Positions 1 through 10,414 are shown, counted from the stretch's first letter. The stretch: DNA of 64,000 nt from Pectinophora gossypiella (GCF_024362695.1 NC_065407.1:868001-932000); one strand, 5' to 3'. Program-made: numbers and translations. Notes: generated from the letters alone by a model not told the origin.

Positions 1-2
1 CT

Positions 3-1668
3 ACGTTATCGATATTTGACCCGTCCTTGCCAACAGAGGTCCACACGGACGCCTCTTCGTTGGGTTATGGCGCGGTACTTCTCCAGACTCATGAGGGTGG
101 GCACAAGCGACCTGTGGCATATTTCAGTAAGGCAACACATGGCGCCGAACCGCGGTACCACTCCTATGAGCTGGAGACGCTGGCCGTCGTCAGGGCATTG
201 CAGCATTTTCGCCATTACCTCATCGGTATCCATTTCAAAGTTGTAACAGACTGCAATGCCTTGAAGTTAACCCAACGGAAGAAAGATTTGCTGCCTAGAG
301 TGGCTCGTTGGTGGGTCTATCTACAGGACTACGATTTTGAGCTTGAATACAGAAAAGGCACGGCTCTGTCCCACGCGGACTATTTGAGCAGAAACCCGGT
401 TAATGTTTGCGAAGTACGTAGACCCACCAACTGGGCACAAGTGGCACAGGCCGCGGATACAGAAACGAAGGAATTGTTACAAAAGTTAAACGAGGGGCAG
501 CTTGATCCTAATCGCTACGTTCAACAAAATCATATTTTGTATTACAAGTTACATGTAACGGGAGAGGACTCGCGGTTGTTGTGCTATGTACCAAAGGGGC
601 ATCGCTTAAGTTTGTTACGGATATTCCACGATGAACACCATCATATTGGATTCGATAAGACAGTCGAGCTGATACTGAAACACTTTTGGTTTCCCGGGTT
701 ACGCTCGTTTACTAAAAAGTATATCCAACATTGCATTGTTTGCTTGTCGCACAAAAAGGTGCCGCGTCAACCGCCCCAACCGATTACATCGTGGAATAAA
801 CCGAGTATACCCTTTGAAACTGTGCACAGTGACGTGCTTGGACCTCTTCCCGAGTCTAACGGTTATAAATATGTGATATTAATAGTTGACTCGTTCACCA
901 AATACTGTCTTTTGTACCCTATTTACCGCCAGGACTCGAACGAGTTACGGAGAGTGTTTGAAGCAGCAATTTCATTATTTGGCGCACCTAAATTACTAGT
1001 CGTTGATCGCGGACGTATGTACGAAAGTACGGCGTTTGTAGAATGGGTCAAAGGTATGGGGAGTGATATATATTTCATTACTCCTGATATGCACCAGAGC
1101 AACGGGCAAGTGGAGCGCTATTGTAGGACTGTCCTAAACATGATTCGCGTAGAAAGTAATTTTAGACAAGAGCGATGGTCTGACGTTCTATGGAAATTGC
1201 AACTGACCTTAAACATCACCACTCATAAGTCAACAAAATGTTCACCACTAAATCTTTTGATTGGCAGTGAAGCAGTGACGCCCGTTATTCGGCTCCTGCT
1301 GAGAGACGTAGCCCATGAAGGGAGTAGCCCCAACCGAGAGGCTATGCGGGAGATGGCCCGCCAGCGCGCCACCGAGTTGCTGGACATGAACCGCACCCGG
1401 CAAGACGCTCGCGTGAATGAGAGGCGACGACCTCCTCGAACCTTCGCTGTTGATGACGTCGTTTTTGTGAACAAGGGCAGTCAAGCAACTGGCAAGCTTG
1501 ATTCAGGCATGCGCGGCCCTTACATAATTACAAAAGTATTGCCACATGGGCGGTACGATATGAAACTGCTTGCTGGATCTTATGGCAAGACCACGCAAGC
1601 AGCCGCCGAATTTATGACTCTGTGGCGTGGCGAATGGACTCCTGAGACTTGTAGTTTATTCTTTGAGA
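3..1668 (+). CDS. Ty3/gypsy-type retrotransposon pol, 3' part (RNase H and integrase), open at window start
   Basis: The reading frame is open from the window edge, so reverse transcriptase should lie upstream. It begins in RNase H, where VHTDAS carries a catalytic Asp codon at 48-50 and is followed by the YHSYELETLAVV and VVTDCNALK blocks. The integrase zinc finger spans about 627-743 (His residues, then CIVC). The integrase core keeps all three acidic residues: Asp at 831-833, Asp at 1005-1007 and Glu at 1113-1115, with 35 residues between the last two (DD35E). A GPY/F-like module (MRGPYIITKVL) lies near 1506-1545. No stop or frameshift occurs before 1668. The frame runs on to a stop at 1722-1724, but the last codons are read from minisatellite DNA. 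A consensus splice donor (GTGAGT) sits at 1669, and the likely true C-terminus is at 2120-2259. The family is clear; the clade is not assigned. Confidence 0.9.
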
Positions 1669-2119
1669 GTGAGTATTACTTTTGCTATGTGTTGAGCTGG
1701 GCTCCACTCTTGTTTATGTGTTGAGCTGGGCTCCACTCTTGTTTATGTGTTGAGTTGGGCTCCACTCTTGTTTATGTGTTGAGCTGGGCTCCACTCTTGT
1801 TTATGTGTTGAGCTGGGCTCCACTCTGGTTATGTGTTGAGCTGGGCTCCACCCTGGTTATGTGTTGAGCTGGGCTCCACCCTGATTTTATGTGTTGAGCT
1901 GGGCTCCACGCTTATTTAATGTGTTGAGCTGGGCTCCACTGTACTGTTATGTTTTGCATTGAGCTGGGCTCTGCATTCTATAATAAAGTGGTTTAAGATA
2001 TTTTGGTTGTTTCCGCATAATGTATGTGCAATGGATAACTCTCTATTTTGCATACATACGATCACTACATAATACTAGTGCCCAAACTTAACAATGTGTT
2101 TTTTCTGACGGAATTACAG
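1669..2119 (+). other. Putative intron or insertion within the gypsy-type pol gene
   Basis: The 451-bp segment begins GTGAGT and ends TTACAG, and its removal leaves pol in frame. It holds the 29-bp minisatellite and an AATAAA near 1981. Splicing is inferred from sequence only. A non-spliced insertion, with pol ending at the 1722-1724 stop, is the alternative. Confidence 0.5.
1687..1978. repeat. 29-bp minisatellite, about 10 copies
   Basis: The unit starts GTGTTGAGCTGGGCTCCA. Early copies are almost identical. Later copies drift in their last ten bases and vary from 28 to 30 bp. The final copy is the most divergent. Confidence 0.95.
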
Positions 2120-2259
2120 GTGCAGATGAAAGCTCCTACGACCTGCACGATGACTCTGACGGTGCAGTGCCAGGGCCATCCTCAGCAGCCGAGTACTTTC
2201 AGAGCTTCACGGGCGAGGACGCGCCGTCGTCAGGAGAGGCCGTGTTAGATGAAGACTAG
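2120..2259 (+). CDS. Acidic C-terminal tail of the gypsy-type pol, possible second exon
   Basis: Directly after a splice-acceptor-like sequence (AATTACAG ending at 2119), a 46-codon frame runs to a TAG at 2257-2259. It is rich in Asp, Glu and Ser, like the acidic tails that often end such polyproteins. Joining 1668 to 2120 keeps the frame: one base of a Ser codon comes from the first exon and two from this one (phase 1). It could instead be the original tail displaced by an inserted minisatellite. An AATAAA follows at 2301-2306. Confidence 0.6.
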
Positions 2260-2420
2260 GCCTAGGAGGGAGTACGCGCCACACGTCACCGACAGCTGTC
2301 AATAAAAGAAGCGAGCATGGCGCGCGGCTCACTTTTGTCGCAGCTACGGAACCGAACGGACGTTCACTGTTTTCATATTGCTTTTTACTAAACTTGTGCT
2401 TTAAATCCTATTTTCTAGTT
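2260..2420 (+). other. 3' untranslated region or start of 3' LTR of the gypsy-type element
   Basis: A short purine tract (about 2264-2272) follows the stop codon, and AATAAA lies at 2301-2306. This fits the polypurine tract and LTR of a Ty3/gypsy element. The matching 5' LTR is outside the window, so LTR borders cannot be set. Confidence 0.4.
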
Positions 2421-2567
2421 CATTTGTAATTATTTAAATTTATTTAAATTATAAGTATTTTTGCCTACGTTTGACCGTTTTTTTTTAAATAATTATTTTC
2501 CAAATCGCTAAAACTTTGTTATTCCGTTCTTTTTTTTTGTTCTTGAATAGATAGTTACATAAGTTGT

Positions 2568-2694
2568 GGGGTTAAAATGGCCACATCGAAGCAATTCATC
2601 TAAGAGAGCAATATTGCAATTTGACAGTTGTTTGCATTGCTCACCTACTTTGCCTATTTAGATGAATTGCTTCGATGTGGCCATTTTAACCCCC
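2568..2694. mobile_element. Foldback MITE with perfect 35-bp terminal inverted repeats
   Basis: Bases 2568-2602 are the exact reverse complement of 2660-2694 (GGGGTTAAAATGGCC at the left end). The loop is about 57 bp. A decayed relative may lie near 61826-61936, which shares AGAATTGCTTTGATGTG. No coding capacity. Confidence 0.85.
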
Positions 2695-2858
2695 CCGATC
2701 TTAGACCACTCTATCCGGCGATGTTCTTAATATGAAGTTTCTGATGACAGTGGATGAAGCGAAAGTGGTATCAGGATCATAACTGGAATTTTGTGGTCTG
2801 CCTACCCCAATGGGGAATATCGTATACTGTCATATAAACGACGGCAACTGCTATAGTA

Positions 2859-2987
2859 CAGTCATGAGCAATATAATGTACCCACTTTAGGATTCTGTCG
2901 CATTAACATATTTGACATTTAGTGAGACTTACAGTTCAATTTGTCAAAAAAGTTAATGTGACATGGTACCAAAGTGTATACATATTA
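2859..2987. mobile_element. MITE H (TA-target, about 140 bp), copy 1
   Basis: This copy matches five others in the window. It starts CAGTCATGAGCA after a TA dinucleotide. The far end, expected to read TGCTCGTGACCG, is decayed. The family has short imperfect inverted ends and no ORF. The TA target is shown by copy 2. Confidence 0.75.
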
Positions 2988-3232
2988 CAAATTTTTTTTT
3001 GAGTTTCAGTTCCCCATACATATATGGGGACCCTCAATATTTATTGTTTTTTTTTTCTATCATTGTGTAAAAATCTTAATGCGATTCACAGAATACACAT
3101 ATTTAACAAGTTTCAACAGTATAGCTATTATAGTTTCGGAGAAAAGTGGCTGTGACATACGGACGGACGGACAGACATGACGAATCTATAAGGGTTCCGT
3201 TTTTTGCCATTTGGCTACGGAACCCTAAAAAT
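2985..3232. repeat. Interspersed repeat ending in a stem-loop
   Basis: The segment ends with a hairpin (AGGGTTCCG ... CGGAACCCT, about 3190-3226) preceded by a GGACGGACGGACAGACA tract. I recognise this combination as a common dispersed lepidopteran repeat. Only one copy is present here, so the borders are approximate. Confidence 0.5.
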
Positions 3233-3922
3233 ATTTATTCGACATGCTTAATGTTTTAACATATTAACATAAAATAATACAATTATTATTTTGCATAGTA
3301 ATTCAGGTTTATAGTGTCGAACATAAAATAAGAAAATACAAAAATATTTGTTCCATATTGCTTATTATGACGTTATTTAGCATTCGATCTGTGCTTAGAC
3401 ATGGGCCTGTTAATATCTCTACGTCACAGCGTCATAATTTGAAAATTTACGTTGACGTCGAACGGTACAGATCGCAACGTTTTAATGACACCGGCATCGT
3501 GAATTTTGACGTTACGACGCCGTTATGTGAAATTGTGAACAGGGCCTATTTTTGCTCTTGTTAAGAAAAAGGAAAATTATCCGTTCCAAAGTGTAGCACA
3601 GTCGTCTCTACCAATGAATGTCCGGTTAATTAATGAATTTTCACAACCATGAAGAACGAGAAACCTATTATAAAAACTATTTCCTTATGCAGCTTCAGAA
3701 TGAGCAATTAAATTACTTCCCCCAGGGCATAAAAAAGACAGTGACTGTATAAAATTGTTTTTCTAACAAAGAAATTGCTTTGGGATTGAATGCGCAAACA
3801 AAAAGCGATTTAACATCAATTTGGGGTAAATATACCGCGCGCGGAACACGCCTTGCTGTGTCCCCTATATAGAATATGTGGTAATTAGGACATCCTTGTA
3901 TTAATTCGTTGTGTTAGATAAT
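3233..3922. other. AT-rich intergenic stretch, no feature recognised
   Basis: No ORF with recognisable similarity, no repeat shared with the rest of the window and no RNA-gene signature was seen. Confidence 0.5.
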
Positions 3923-4079
3923 TGATATCACGTGGTTTCCTGGTGTGCTCGATTTACGGCAGTAGCCTCATTTCCTATTACATGGGACTTAAATTTAATT
4001 GGCGAGGAACGGGTATTTGCTTTACACCTCTGCCTACCCTTTCACGGATACCGGTGTCATGCTTTGTTATGTTGTATTA
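3923..4079 (+). mobile_element. SINE F, body and 3' end
   Basis: The block starts GATATCACGTGGTTTCC and ends with the CTGCCTACCCTTTC...GGATAC motif, followed by GTTATGTTGTATT. The same blocks recur at 4828-4965, 24600-25420 and 47362-47465. The tRNA-like head, seen at 24600, is missing here. Confidence 0.6.
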
Positions 4080-4560
4080 ACAGTGAAGGAAATCATCGTG
4101 AGGAAACCCACCACCAAAAATGGGTTTGGGAGTTATGCGCCCTTTTTCTCTTCTATCGTGTGGGTTGTAAGGTGGATTACCAACCTCATCAACCCTGGTG
4201 TCAGGGTTACTACTGAGCCGCCAATGGCCTCTAACATGACTCATGTAACAACTACGTACATACATCAGTAAGTAGTTACCGGGACTAACGGCTTAACGTG
4301 CCTTCCGAAGCACGGATCGTCTTACTTTCGGACAATCAGGTGATCAGCCTGTTATGTCCTAATCAAACTAGGGATCACAAAATTATTTTTATGATATGTC
4401 CCCACCGAGATTCGAACCCAGGACCTCCGGATCGTGAGCCCAACGCTCAACCACGGGACCACGGAGCTTGACATAACTTGTATTGAGCTGGTTTTCCCTT
4501 TGTGTTGGAAGGTCAGATTGTCAGTCGCTTGTTTTTTTATGTTCTGGGAATTGAGAAAAT
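4080..4560 (+). mobile_element. Repeat E, split by a SINE A insertion
   Basis: The left part (GTGAAGGAAATCATCGTGAGG, about 4083-4112) and right part (GAGCTGGTTTTCCC...GGAAGGTCAGA, about 4482-4530) match the continuous copy at 63557-63775. SINE A on the minus strand lies between them. SINE A is therefore younger than this copy of E. Confidence 0.65.
4149..4467 (-). mobile_element. SINE A, near full length
   Basis: The copy reads on the minus strand from a tRNA-like head (internal B-box-like GATTCGAACC seen here as complement) through the shared central domain (GTGCTTCGGAAGGCACG) to an AGAAG-rich tail at 4149. It is inserted in repeat E. The head is a degenerate A/B-box promoter of RNA polymerase III type, not a functional tRNA gene. 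Confidence 0.85.
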
Positions 4561-4827
4561 GGTTTTTCTTTGTAAGAGAGGGTTGTAATGACAATGTTTT
4601 CGTTGGTTCTCAACTTAACTGATATAGGTATGTGAAATGTAGAGATTCGGAAACCCTAATTATGTTTAGTTGGAAAGCACAATTTTATAATAAAAAATAA
4701 TTTTAATTTGGAAGTAGGAATTACTCGGTTAGACTAGCTTCTGACAAAGTGAGGTATCGTTCATCATATCCAACTTAGGACTTCGTTTCAAACATAGCTG
4801 TAAGTTATTTACCTGCTTATAACTTAT

Positions 4828-4965
4828 TCCACGTGGTTTTCAGGATCTGAGCCCAGTTAATCGCTGGCTGAGTGTGAATGCCTTAAACATAGCTGGCGAG
4901 GACTGGGTGTGTATGCTATACACCCCTTCCAGGATACAGGTGTGATGGTATGTGATAACGTATTC
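4828..4965 (+). mobile_element. SINE F, diverged fragment
   Basis: It shares CACGTGGTTTTCAGGAT, AACATAGCTGGCGAGGA and the end GGATACAGGTGTGATG with other SINE F copies. It is more diverged than the copy at 3923. Confidence 0.55.
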
Positions 4966-5009
4966 CTTATCCTATACCTTTATTCATCATGATGTAGGCT
5001 TAGATGAAT

Positions 5010-5145
5010 AGGAATAAGTGTGTGCTCCACCAACCCGCATTGGAGCAGCGTGGTGGAGTATGCTCCATACCCCCTCCGGTTGATTGAGGGGAGGCCTGTG
5101 CCCAGCAGTGGGACGTATATAGGCTGTTTATGTTATGTTATGTAA
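5010..5145 (+). mobile_element. SINE B, 3' portion
   Basis: It contains CTCCACCAACCCGCATTGG, a GGTTGATTGAGGGGAGG block and the tail GGCTGTTTATGTTATG. It lacks the tRNA-like head seen at 36531 and 38946, so it is 5'-truncated as expected of target-primed insertion. Confidence 0.8.
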
Positions 5146-5162
5146 GTGTGACAGCGAGTACA

Positions 5163-5518
5163 TCATCGTGGGTTGTCGTGTCGTGTAGTGGTAGAGTCAT
5201 CGTGGGCTGTCGTGTCGTGTAGTGGTAGCGTCATCGTGGGCTGTCGTGTCGTGTAGTGGTAGCGTCATCGTGGGCTGTCGTGTCGTGTAGTGGTAGCGTC
5301 ATCGCGGGCTGTCGTGTCGTGTAGTGGTAGCATCATCGTGGGCTGTCGTGTCGTGTAGTGGTAGAGTCATCGTGGGCTGTCGTGTCGTGTAGTGGTAGCG
5401 TCATCGTGGGCTGTCGTGTCGTGTAGTGGTAGCGTCATCGTGGGCTGTCGTGTCGTGTAGTGGTAGCGTCATCGTCGGCTGTCGTGTCGTGTAGTGGTAG
5501 CGTCATCGTGGGCTGTCG
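5163..5518. repeat. 34-bp minisatellite, about 10.5 copies
   Basis: The unit starts TCATCGTGGGCTGTCG and ends GTAGTGGTAGCG. Copies are perfectly in phase and differ at one or two bases, mainly in the last three positions and in the GGG run. The last half unit ends at 5518. There are no spacers, so this is not a CRISPR array. Confidence 0.97.
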
Positions 5519-6828
5519 ACGCATGTGTGTGGTTCATGCCCGGGTACACTTCCCTCGCTTTCAGCCCGCGGATGCAGCCCGCTCGGAGTCGCCGCCGGCG
5601 GGTAATTAGCTACGCTTTCCTTCCGTTCTCGCTGCGCCTCGGCTCGTCGTTCCACACTCATGTGCCTTTCCTTTTTTTCGTTTAAAGATTCATTTAATCC
5701 TTTAAAACAGAGCAAAATAAAGAAACACCGAATTTTCTTCAAACATTTCTAGAGACAGTAATACCAATTTGAAAACGAAGTTTATTCACGTTTATAAAGA
5801 GGGTAATAAGGTTACAAAACGTGCAGCATATGAAGCTATTTATTTTTCCACAGACAATCTACGTAACAAAGAAACCGCATCCAGACTTATTGCGCTAAAA
5901 ATTACATCTATTTAGATAAATTGAACGTTCCCACCAAGAGGTGGATCCATCTAATTTCAAAAGAACACTTTTCTTGTTCATATTCAAATTGTCATCGTTC
6001 TTTAAATTCCTCATAATCCGTCCAATTTTGAATGGTGGCGCGTCGCTGGGGTCCCGGGTCGCAGTAATCAAGACGGCTTCAGCGGATTCCCTTACTGCAG
6101 ACGAGCGACTGCTGGGGAACATTCTCGAAGATAATGTAAGATTACAATAATCTCTTTTGCATTAGCCATACGCTGTTACTGTTATATCGGGGCAAATTAA
6201 TTTGAAACGAGTTTTAAACGGCGTTTATGAATTGCTCTCGCAAGAGTACGAACATTAATTCAGTGCAAGTCGGCATGGTGTGTGAGTGTGTTGTGCATTT
6301 AAAAAAACTCATTACAGGCTGCAAGCGGCGCGGACGAGTGCCGTCTTTGAAGGCCCGCGCCGCCACTGCGGTATTATTCCAGATTATACCGGCTTCCATA
6401 CAAATGAAATCTCGCTTAAATCCACTGCAATTTTGGAACGAGAAAATAAGGCTCAAAAGTTGTTTTACTGCACTCGCACTTTCAAGAAATTCTTTTGAGC
6501 TTAAGGGAACGGAGGGTGTGTTTACTCTTGCCCTCACAATACAGTCTTGGGTATGAATAGTAATCACGTAATTTGTTGAGTCAACGTATCTAATGTCATA
6601 GAATAAAGAATAAAACTACGTGGAGAACTCTAACTATCCGCCCTGCACCAATTCTTATCGGGCGCAGTCTCCACCCTCTCTGGGTCTTACTTTGGTGTTA
6701 AATGACAATAACCCGCTAAGGAATAAGAGGGAGACAGATGGAACTGTGTCTCGCTTGCTCTTACACTTAGACTGTATACGATAAGAATGAGATTTTTATG
6801 TGAAGTGTCCGGGGTGTGCTAATGTCAA
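5519..6828. other. Intergenic stretch, no gene recognised
   Basis: GC-rich patches occur near 5560-5650 and 6320-6370. The segment from about 6594 resembles short pieces near 8640 and 37808 (CATAGAATAAAGAATAA), which suggests an old dispersed repeat. No coding similarity was found. Confidence 0.45.
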
Positions 6829-7053
6829 ATACCCCGATACCGAGACGCCGCCGGCGTGGTCAACGATTTCCCTCAATCAGTGCTTATCGCTATCGACCCA
6901 TCGATTCATTCTTTCAAATATTTTTTCCTCTCAGACGACGCCCTGAGCCGAGATTCGCGCCCAACTGGGCACCCTCAGGCCTGTTGTCTTAAACTTTGTA
7001 CCGGGTGAGAGCAAATCTGCAGCAAATATACTATAAGTCACGTCAAAAAAACA
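6829..7053 (+). mobile_element. Retroposon D with A-rich 3' end
   Basis: It runs from CCCCGATACCGA to GTCACGTCAAAAAAAC and matches five other copies. The poly(A) at the 3' end and the target duplication seen at the 15810 copy show that the family moves as a retroposon. No RNA polymerase III box was recognised. Confidence 0.75.
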
Positions 7054-7465
7054 AGCTAATGTAAAAATTGTTCTTAATTAATTTGCAACGGCAGGGATAA
7101 GGTAGATGTAGGCACTCTGAAATTCACGGAGGGTACCCAAAGTACAAATAGGCAGGTGATTCGGGGCGCACGTAACTTTGGGTGGTCAATGCTGTAACTG
7201 GGGCTTGGAGGCTGGGAATAACCATTACATATTTAGTTAGTATGTCCCCCGGGCTTCGCTTGCGGTTCTTGCCATTAGTGCGATTGAGTACCGGCCGCTC
7301 ACCAGCCTGGGATATGCCACCCAGCCTGTGATACGCCACCCGGCCTCGACAGCCGGCCCAAATGTTGCTATTTTTGTAGACCTTTTGTCTAGAAAATAGG
7401 AAACCTGCCTTTAAATGATTTGTGTTGATTAGCTAGACTTTTTTATTTGGAAGGAAACTTAACGA

Positions 7466-7600
7466 AGTATTGATAAACTCATCTCAGCTTTGAGACTGCC
7501 CTCAAGATCGTGTCAATGTGACAGTTCTTGTATAAAAACAGGGACTTGAGCATGATCTTGAGAGCAGTCTCAGCTGAGATTACTTTATTCATACCACCCT
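7466..7600. mobile_element. MITE I, copy 1 (left end truncated)
   Basis: It has the same inverted structure as the intact copy at 13913-14053: GAGACTGCCCTCAAGAT facing its complement near 7556. The right end ATACCACCCT is intact. The first dozen bases of the left end are lost. Confidence 0.8.
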
Positions 7601-7638
7601 AAGTATATATGTTAAGTAGGTACTTTATAAAAAATAAA

Positions 7639-7780
7639 CCCCGGTTACTACTTACTAATGTAAGTAAGTAATCGTTACATGAGCCATGTCAGGGGCCTTT
7701 GGCGGCTCAATAGTAACCCTGACACCAGGGTTGTCGAGGTTGGTACTCCACCTCACAACCCACACGACAGAAGAAGAAAG
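7639..7780 (+). mobile_element. SINE A, 5'-truncated, with 12-bp target duplication
   Basis: Only the 3' half from CCCCGGTTACTACTTAC to AGAAGAAGAAAG is present. It is flanked by ATAAAAAATAAA at 7627-7638 and 7781-7792, a clean target-site duplication. This marks a 5'-truncated target-primed insertion. Confidence 0.9.
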
Positions 7781-8018
7781 ATAAAAAATAAAATGACAGA
7801 GATGTAGAAATTGGATTATTATTGCTTCAAATAATGTACACTACTAGATTAGACTGTGTATTCAACAATAAAAAAAATACTGACGCCGACTATGATGTAG
7901 TCATCATTGAAGTCGTAAGATGGAATGCCCTTTTAAAATTCAAACCCCATTCTGCCTGGAAATCTTTACTTTAAATTTAATAAAACTACGTTTTTAATAA
8001 TAAGAACAATCGGTTTAC

Positions 8019-8375
8019 GTAATAGGTCCTAAGGTCTATAATCGAATACCGGATGACGTGAGAAATGCAACTTCTGCCTGCATATTTAAAAACAGATTAA
8101 AAACGTGGCTTCCTGAGAAGCAAATTTACGATTTTTCATTTTTTAATTGATTATTTCTAATTTTTAATTGTATTATAATAATTTTAATTTATATGGAATG
8201 GCATTCGATTACTATTACTTAGTGATTTTGTATTTAATTGATATTGTTTTGATATTATTTGTCTTGTTCATGTCGATTCATTGAGTACGTTTAACGTACC
8301 TACTCTGAATTATTGAATTTAATTAATGACTTGTAATAGTTTATTACCAATAAAATTTTCATTTTTCATTTTCAT
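8019..8375 (+). pseudogene. Non-LTR retrotransposon (CR1/L2/Jockey-like) C-terminus and 3' tail
   Basis: A 43-codon frame (8019-8150) reads VYNRIPDDVRN, then IFKNRLKTWLPEKQIY, and stops at 8148-8150. This resembles the last block of many LINE reverse transcriptases (NxLPxxVRN...FKxxLKxWL). About 200 bp of AT-rich 3' UTR follows and ends in a simple ATTTTCATTTTTC repeat, the kind of microsatellite tail CR1/L2-type LINEs carry. The 5' border is a truncation near 7985-8019. Clade assignment rests on tail and motif only. Confidence 0.65.
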
Positions 8376-8698
8376 TTTAATAGAAATGTTAATTCCTTCA
8401 GTTTGTATAACAGTGCAATTGTAAACAAAGGTGTGTGCTGTGGCAGACGTACCGGCGGTGAATTGCGCTAAATGTTTCACGTGTAATCAAGCGCCGCCAT
8501 CGCCAAGACAAATAGTTGGCTCATCTGCATCCATACGAGTCGACAACAACCGCCAGGCCTCCGTCGATATACGTAGGTATATAACGCCGCCTTAAAGTTA
8601 GTCTGTAAGAGCGAGTGTCATTTTAAAATCCAAACTAACTATTGTCACAGAATAAGGAACAATACTGCGTAGAACGGCAACTCTCCGCTCCCCACCAG

Positions 8699-8791
8699 CG
8701 GTCTCCGTGGTCCAGTGTTTGAGCGTTGAGCTCACGATCCGGAGGTCCCGGGTTCAAATCCCGGTGGGGACACAAAAATCTTTTTTGTCAC
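8699..8791 (+). mobile_element. SINE A head only
   Basis: It contains GTGGTCCAGTGTTTGAGCG (A-box region) and CGGGTTCAAATCCCGG (B-box stem), then stops after ACAAAAATC. The central and 3' parts are missing. It does not fold as a complete tRNA with an acceptor stem. Confidence 0.8.
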
Positions 8792-9127
8792 CAGATCGCA
8801 GGCAACTTATCTCCGTAGAAAATTAGATAAAATTGCAGTGGGCCCATGGCCCAACAGTGGTGCATGCTCGCCTCGAAATGTTCGTGTACGCGGTGGCGTC
8901 CGGAAGTCGGGTCGCACCATTCCCTCAAAAATGTGCGAAGGGAGTGATGGCTGGCTTTCGCGTCAACTCGGGATCGGGTGCTGCGTATGTGGACATGCCT
9001 GCTTCTGTCAGGGAGCTCATAAAACACTGTTTCTGTGATAAAGTCACATAAACTCTTTATTTTTCACTTTCCTTCCACCGACTGTAATTGGAATAGTCTC
9101 TAAATTATGTGATACAAACTGGATTTA

Positions 9128-9360
9128 AAAAAAAAGAAAAGAAAGGAAAACATGAAAACGTAGGACTAAGGCTCTGTGCTGGGAGGTTTTCTGGCCACGT
9201 CTTTCCCTCAGCGTTACAGATTCCGATGTGGTAGTAGTTTTACAGCTAGTTACATAATATGTAATTTAATTTTTTGACGTTCAAAAAGCGCTAACATTGT
9301 AAGCCAATTTTGAAAAATAAATATTTTTGAATTTTGTATTTTGAATTTTTTACTAATTTT
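9128..9360 (+). mobile_element. LINE 3' end (family O), copy 1
   Basis: The segment from the A-rich start through TTGACGTTCAAAAAGCGC to AAATATTTTTGAATTTTG is the same as 37435-37625 on the opposite strand. It looks like the 3' UTR and tail of a lepidopteran non-LTR element. No coding sequence remains. Confidence 0.65.
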
Positions 9361-9682
9361 CAAGTTCAAAACATAAATAAATAAACATTGTAAACTGTGG
9401 GATAAATCAACAGCAAACGGTGTACGGGCAATATCTCGACAGCAGCTGCGGAGTACGTAATGGCGCCGGCACTTTACGCGATGCGATTACGACCACCTAA
9501 ACATTCATTACTTGTAATGCCCGTCATTTATCTGTCTTAATCACTGCGCGAGCCCTATGCAATTATTTACAAAATATCGCCCGCATCGGTTTCCGCGGTC
9601 AAACGGTAAGCGGGGTCGTAATTCTTTCAGAGGTTTTGTTAAGGCTGTTTACATTATTCTACCGCGTTACCGCCGATGTCTG

Positions 9683-9771
9683 TTACCGGGGAGAGCCCTC
9701 AACGCTCCCCATTTGTCCGGCCAAGTAGTTAAGGCCATTTGCGGCAAATCTACGTATAAGTCACGTCAAAG
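9683..9771 (+). mobile_element. Retroposon D, 3' fragment
   Basis: It contains CATTTGTCCGGCCAAGTAG and ends AAGTCACGTCAAA, the 3' end of retroposon D. Upstream family sequence is missing. Confidence 0.75.
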
Positions 9772-9796
9772 AGTCACGTGTTTCTTCACGTTTGTT

Positions 9797-10023
9797 CAGG
9801 GTGTTAGCGACACCGTAACGAATACTGAGGGGGATGATTCAGACCGTGATTCTGAATTAATATCAGGTGGAATTTTCCGTCGTAAAATACATAACATTTT
9901 TGTGTTTTTTAAAAATATTTACAATTCTTCACTTTGCGATGGAAAATTCCATTTAATATTGACTCAAAATAAGAAACTGAATTATTCCCCTCAGTATTCG
10001 TTACGGTGTCACTTACAGCCCGT
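9797..10023. mobile_element. MITE G (long terminal inverted repeats), copy 1
   Basis: It starts CAGGGTGTTAGCGACACCG and ends with the complement. The inverted arms are about 85 bp, joined by an AT-rich loop. The 172-codon ORF over this element is an artefact of the foldback and matches nothing. Confidence 0.85.
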
Positions 10024-10057
10024 AAAAGTACGTAAATGTAGCCATTCAAGTTCGTAT

Positions 10058-10247
10058 GGGCGTGGGCTGAGTTGATAAGTAGAATTTCCTCTCGGAAAAT
10101 TGATGAAATATTTAGTAAATTTTTAATTACGTATGTTTTCAGATCCATAGTCTTGCGACGGAAAAATCCGCTTGACATCAACTCAGAATCATGGTCTGAA
10201 TCACCCATGAAAGTTTTCGTTACGATGTTACTAACTAACATCATGTA
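10058..10247. mobile_element. MITE G, copy 2 (left arm truncated)
   Basis: The left arm begins inside the family at GGGCTGAGTTGATAAG. The right arm runs from GCGACGGAAAAATCCGC to about ACTAACATCATGTA. It lies in tandem with copy 1. Confidence 0.8.
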
Positions 10248-10287
10248 TAGTCAGAATGAAATTTAATCTTCGTTCTTAGAAAATTAC

Positions 10288-10354
10288 GATTTACCCCTTC
10301 CGGTTGATTGAGGGGAGGCCTGTGCCCAGCAGTGGGACGTATATAGGCTGTTTA
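10288..10354 (+). mobile_element. SINE B, 3' end
   Basis: It contains CCGGTTGATTGAGGGGAGG and GACGTATATAGGCTGTTTA. It is strongly 5'-truncated. Confidence 0.85.
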
Positions 10355-10414
10355 AAGCTCTTGTCAAGCCGGGACGAGCGTGTTAACCATTACACCACCG
10401 GGTCCTCCTGTGTA
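10355..10414 (-). mobile_element. tRNA-like SINE head of a fourth type
   Basis: On the minus strand it reads GGTGGTGTAATGGTTAACAC, an A-box-like sequence, followed by GCTCGTCCCGGCTTGAC. It abuts the SINE B fragment and has no body in this window. A decayed tRNA pseudogene is the alternative. Confidence 0.45.

Noticed and set aside
3190..3232. Helitron 3' end
   Set aside because: A hairpin is present, but it is not followed by a CTRR terminus and no Helitron protein is seen, so I kept it only as a dispersed repeat.
3932..4271. Overlapping 94- and 90-codon ORFs
   Set aside because: They cover SINE F, repeat E and SINE A sequence and have no protein similarity.
5163..5518. CRISPR array
   Set aside because: The repeats are tandem with no unique spacers, and the DNA is eukaryotic.
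6227..6567. ORFs of about 110 codons on both strands
   Set aside because: Mutual shadows of one another, with no recognisable motif on either strand; coding cannot be supported.
9557..10075. 172-codon ORF on the plus strand
   Set aside because: It runs across a retroposon D tail and a MITE G hairpin. The protein has no family similarity and the open frame follows from repeat composition.
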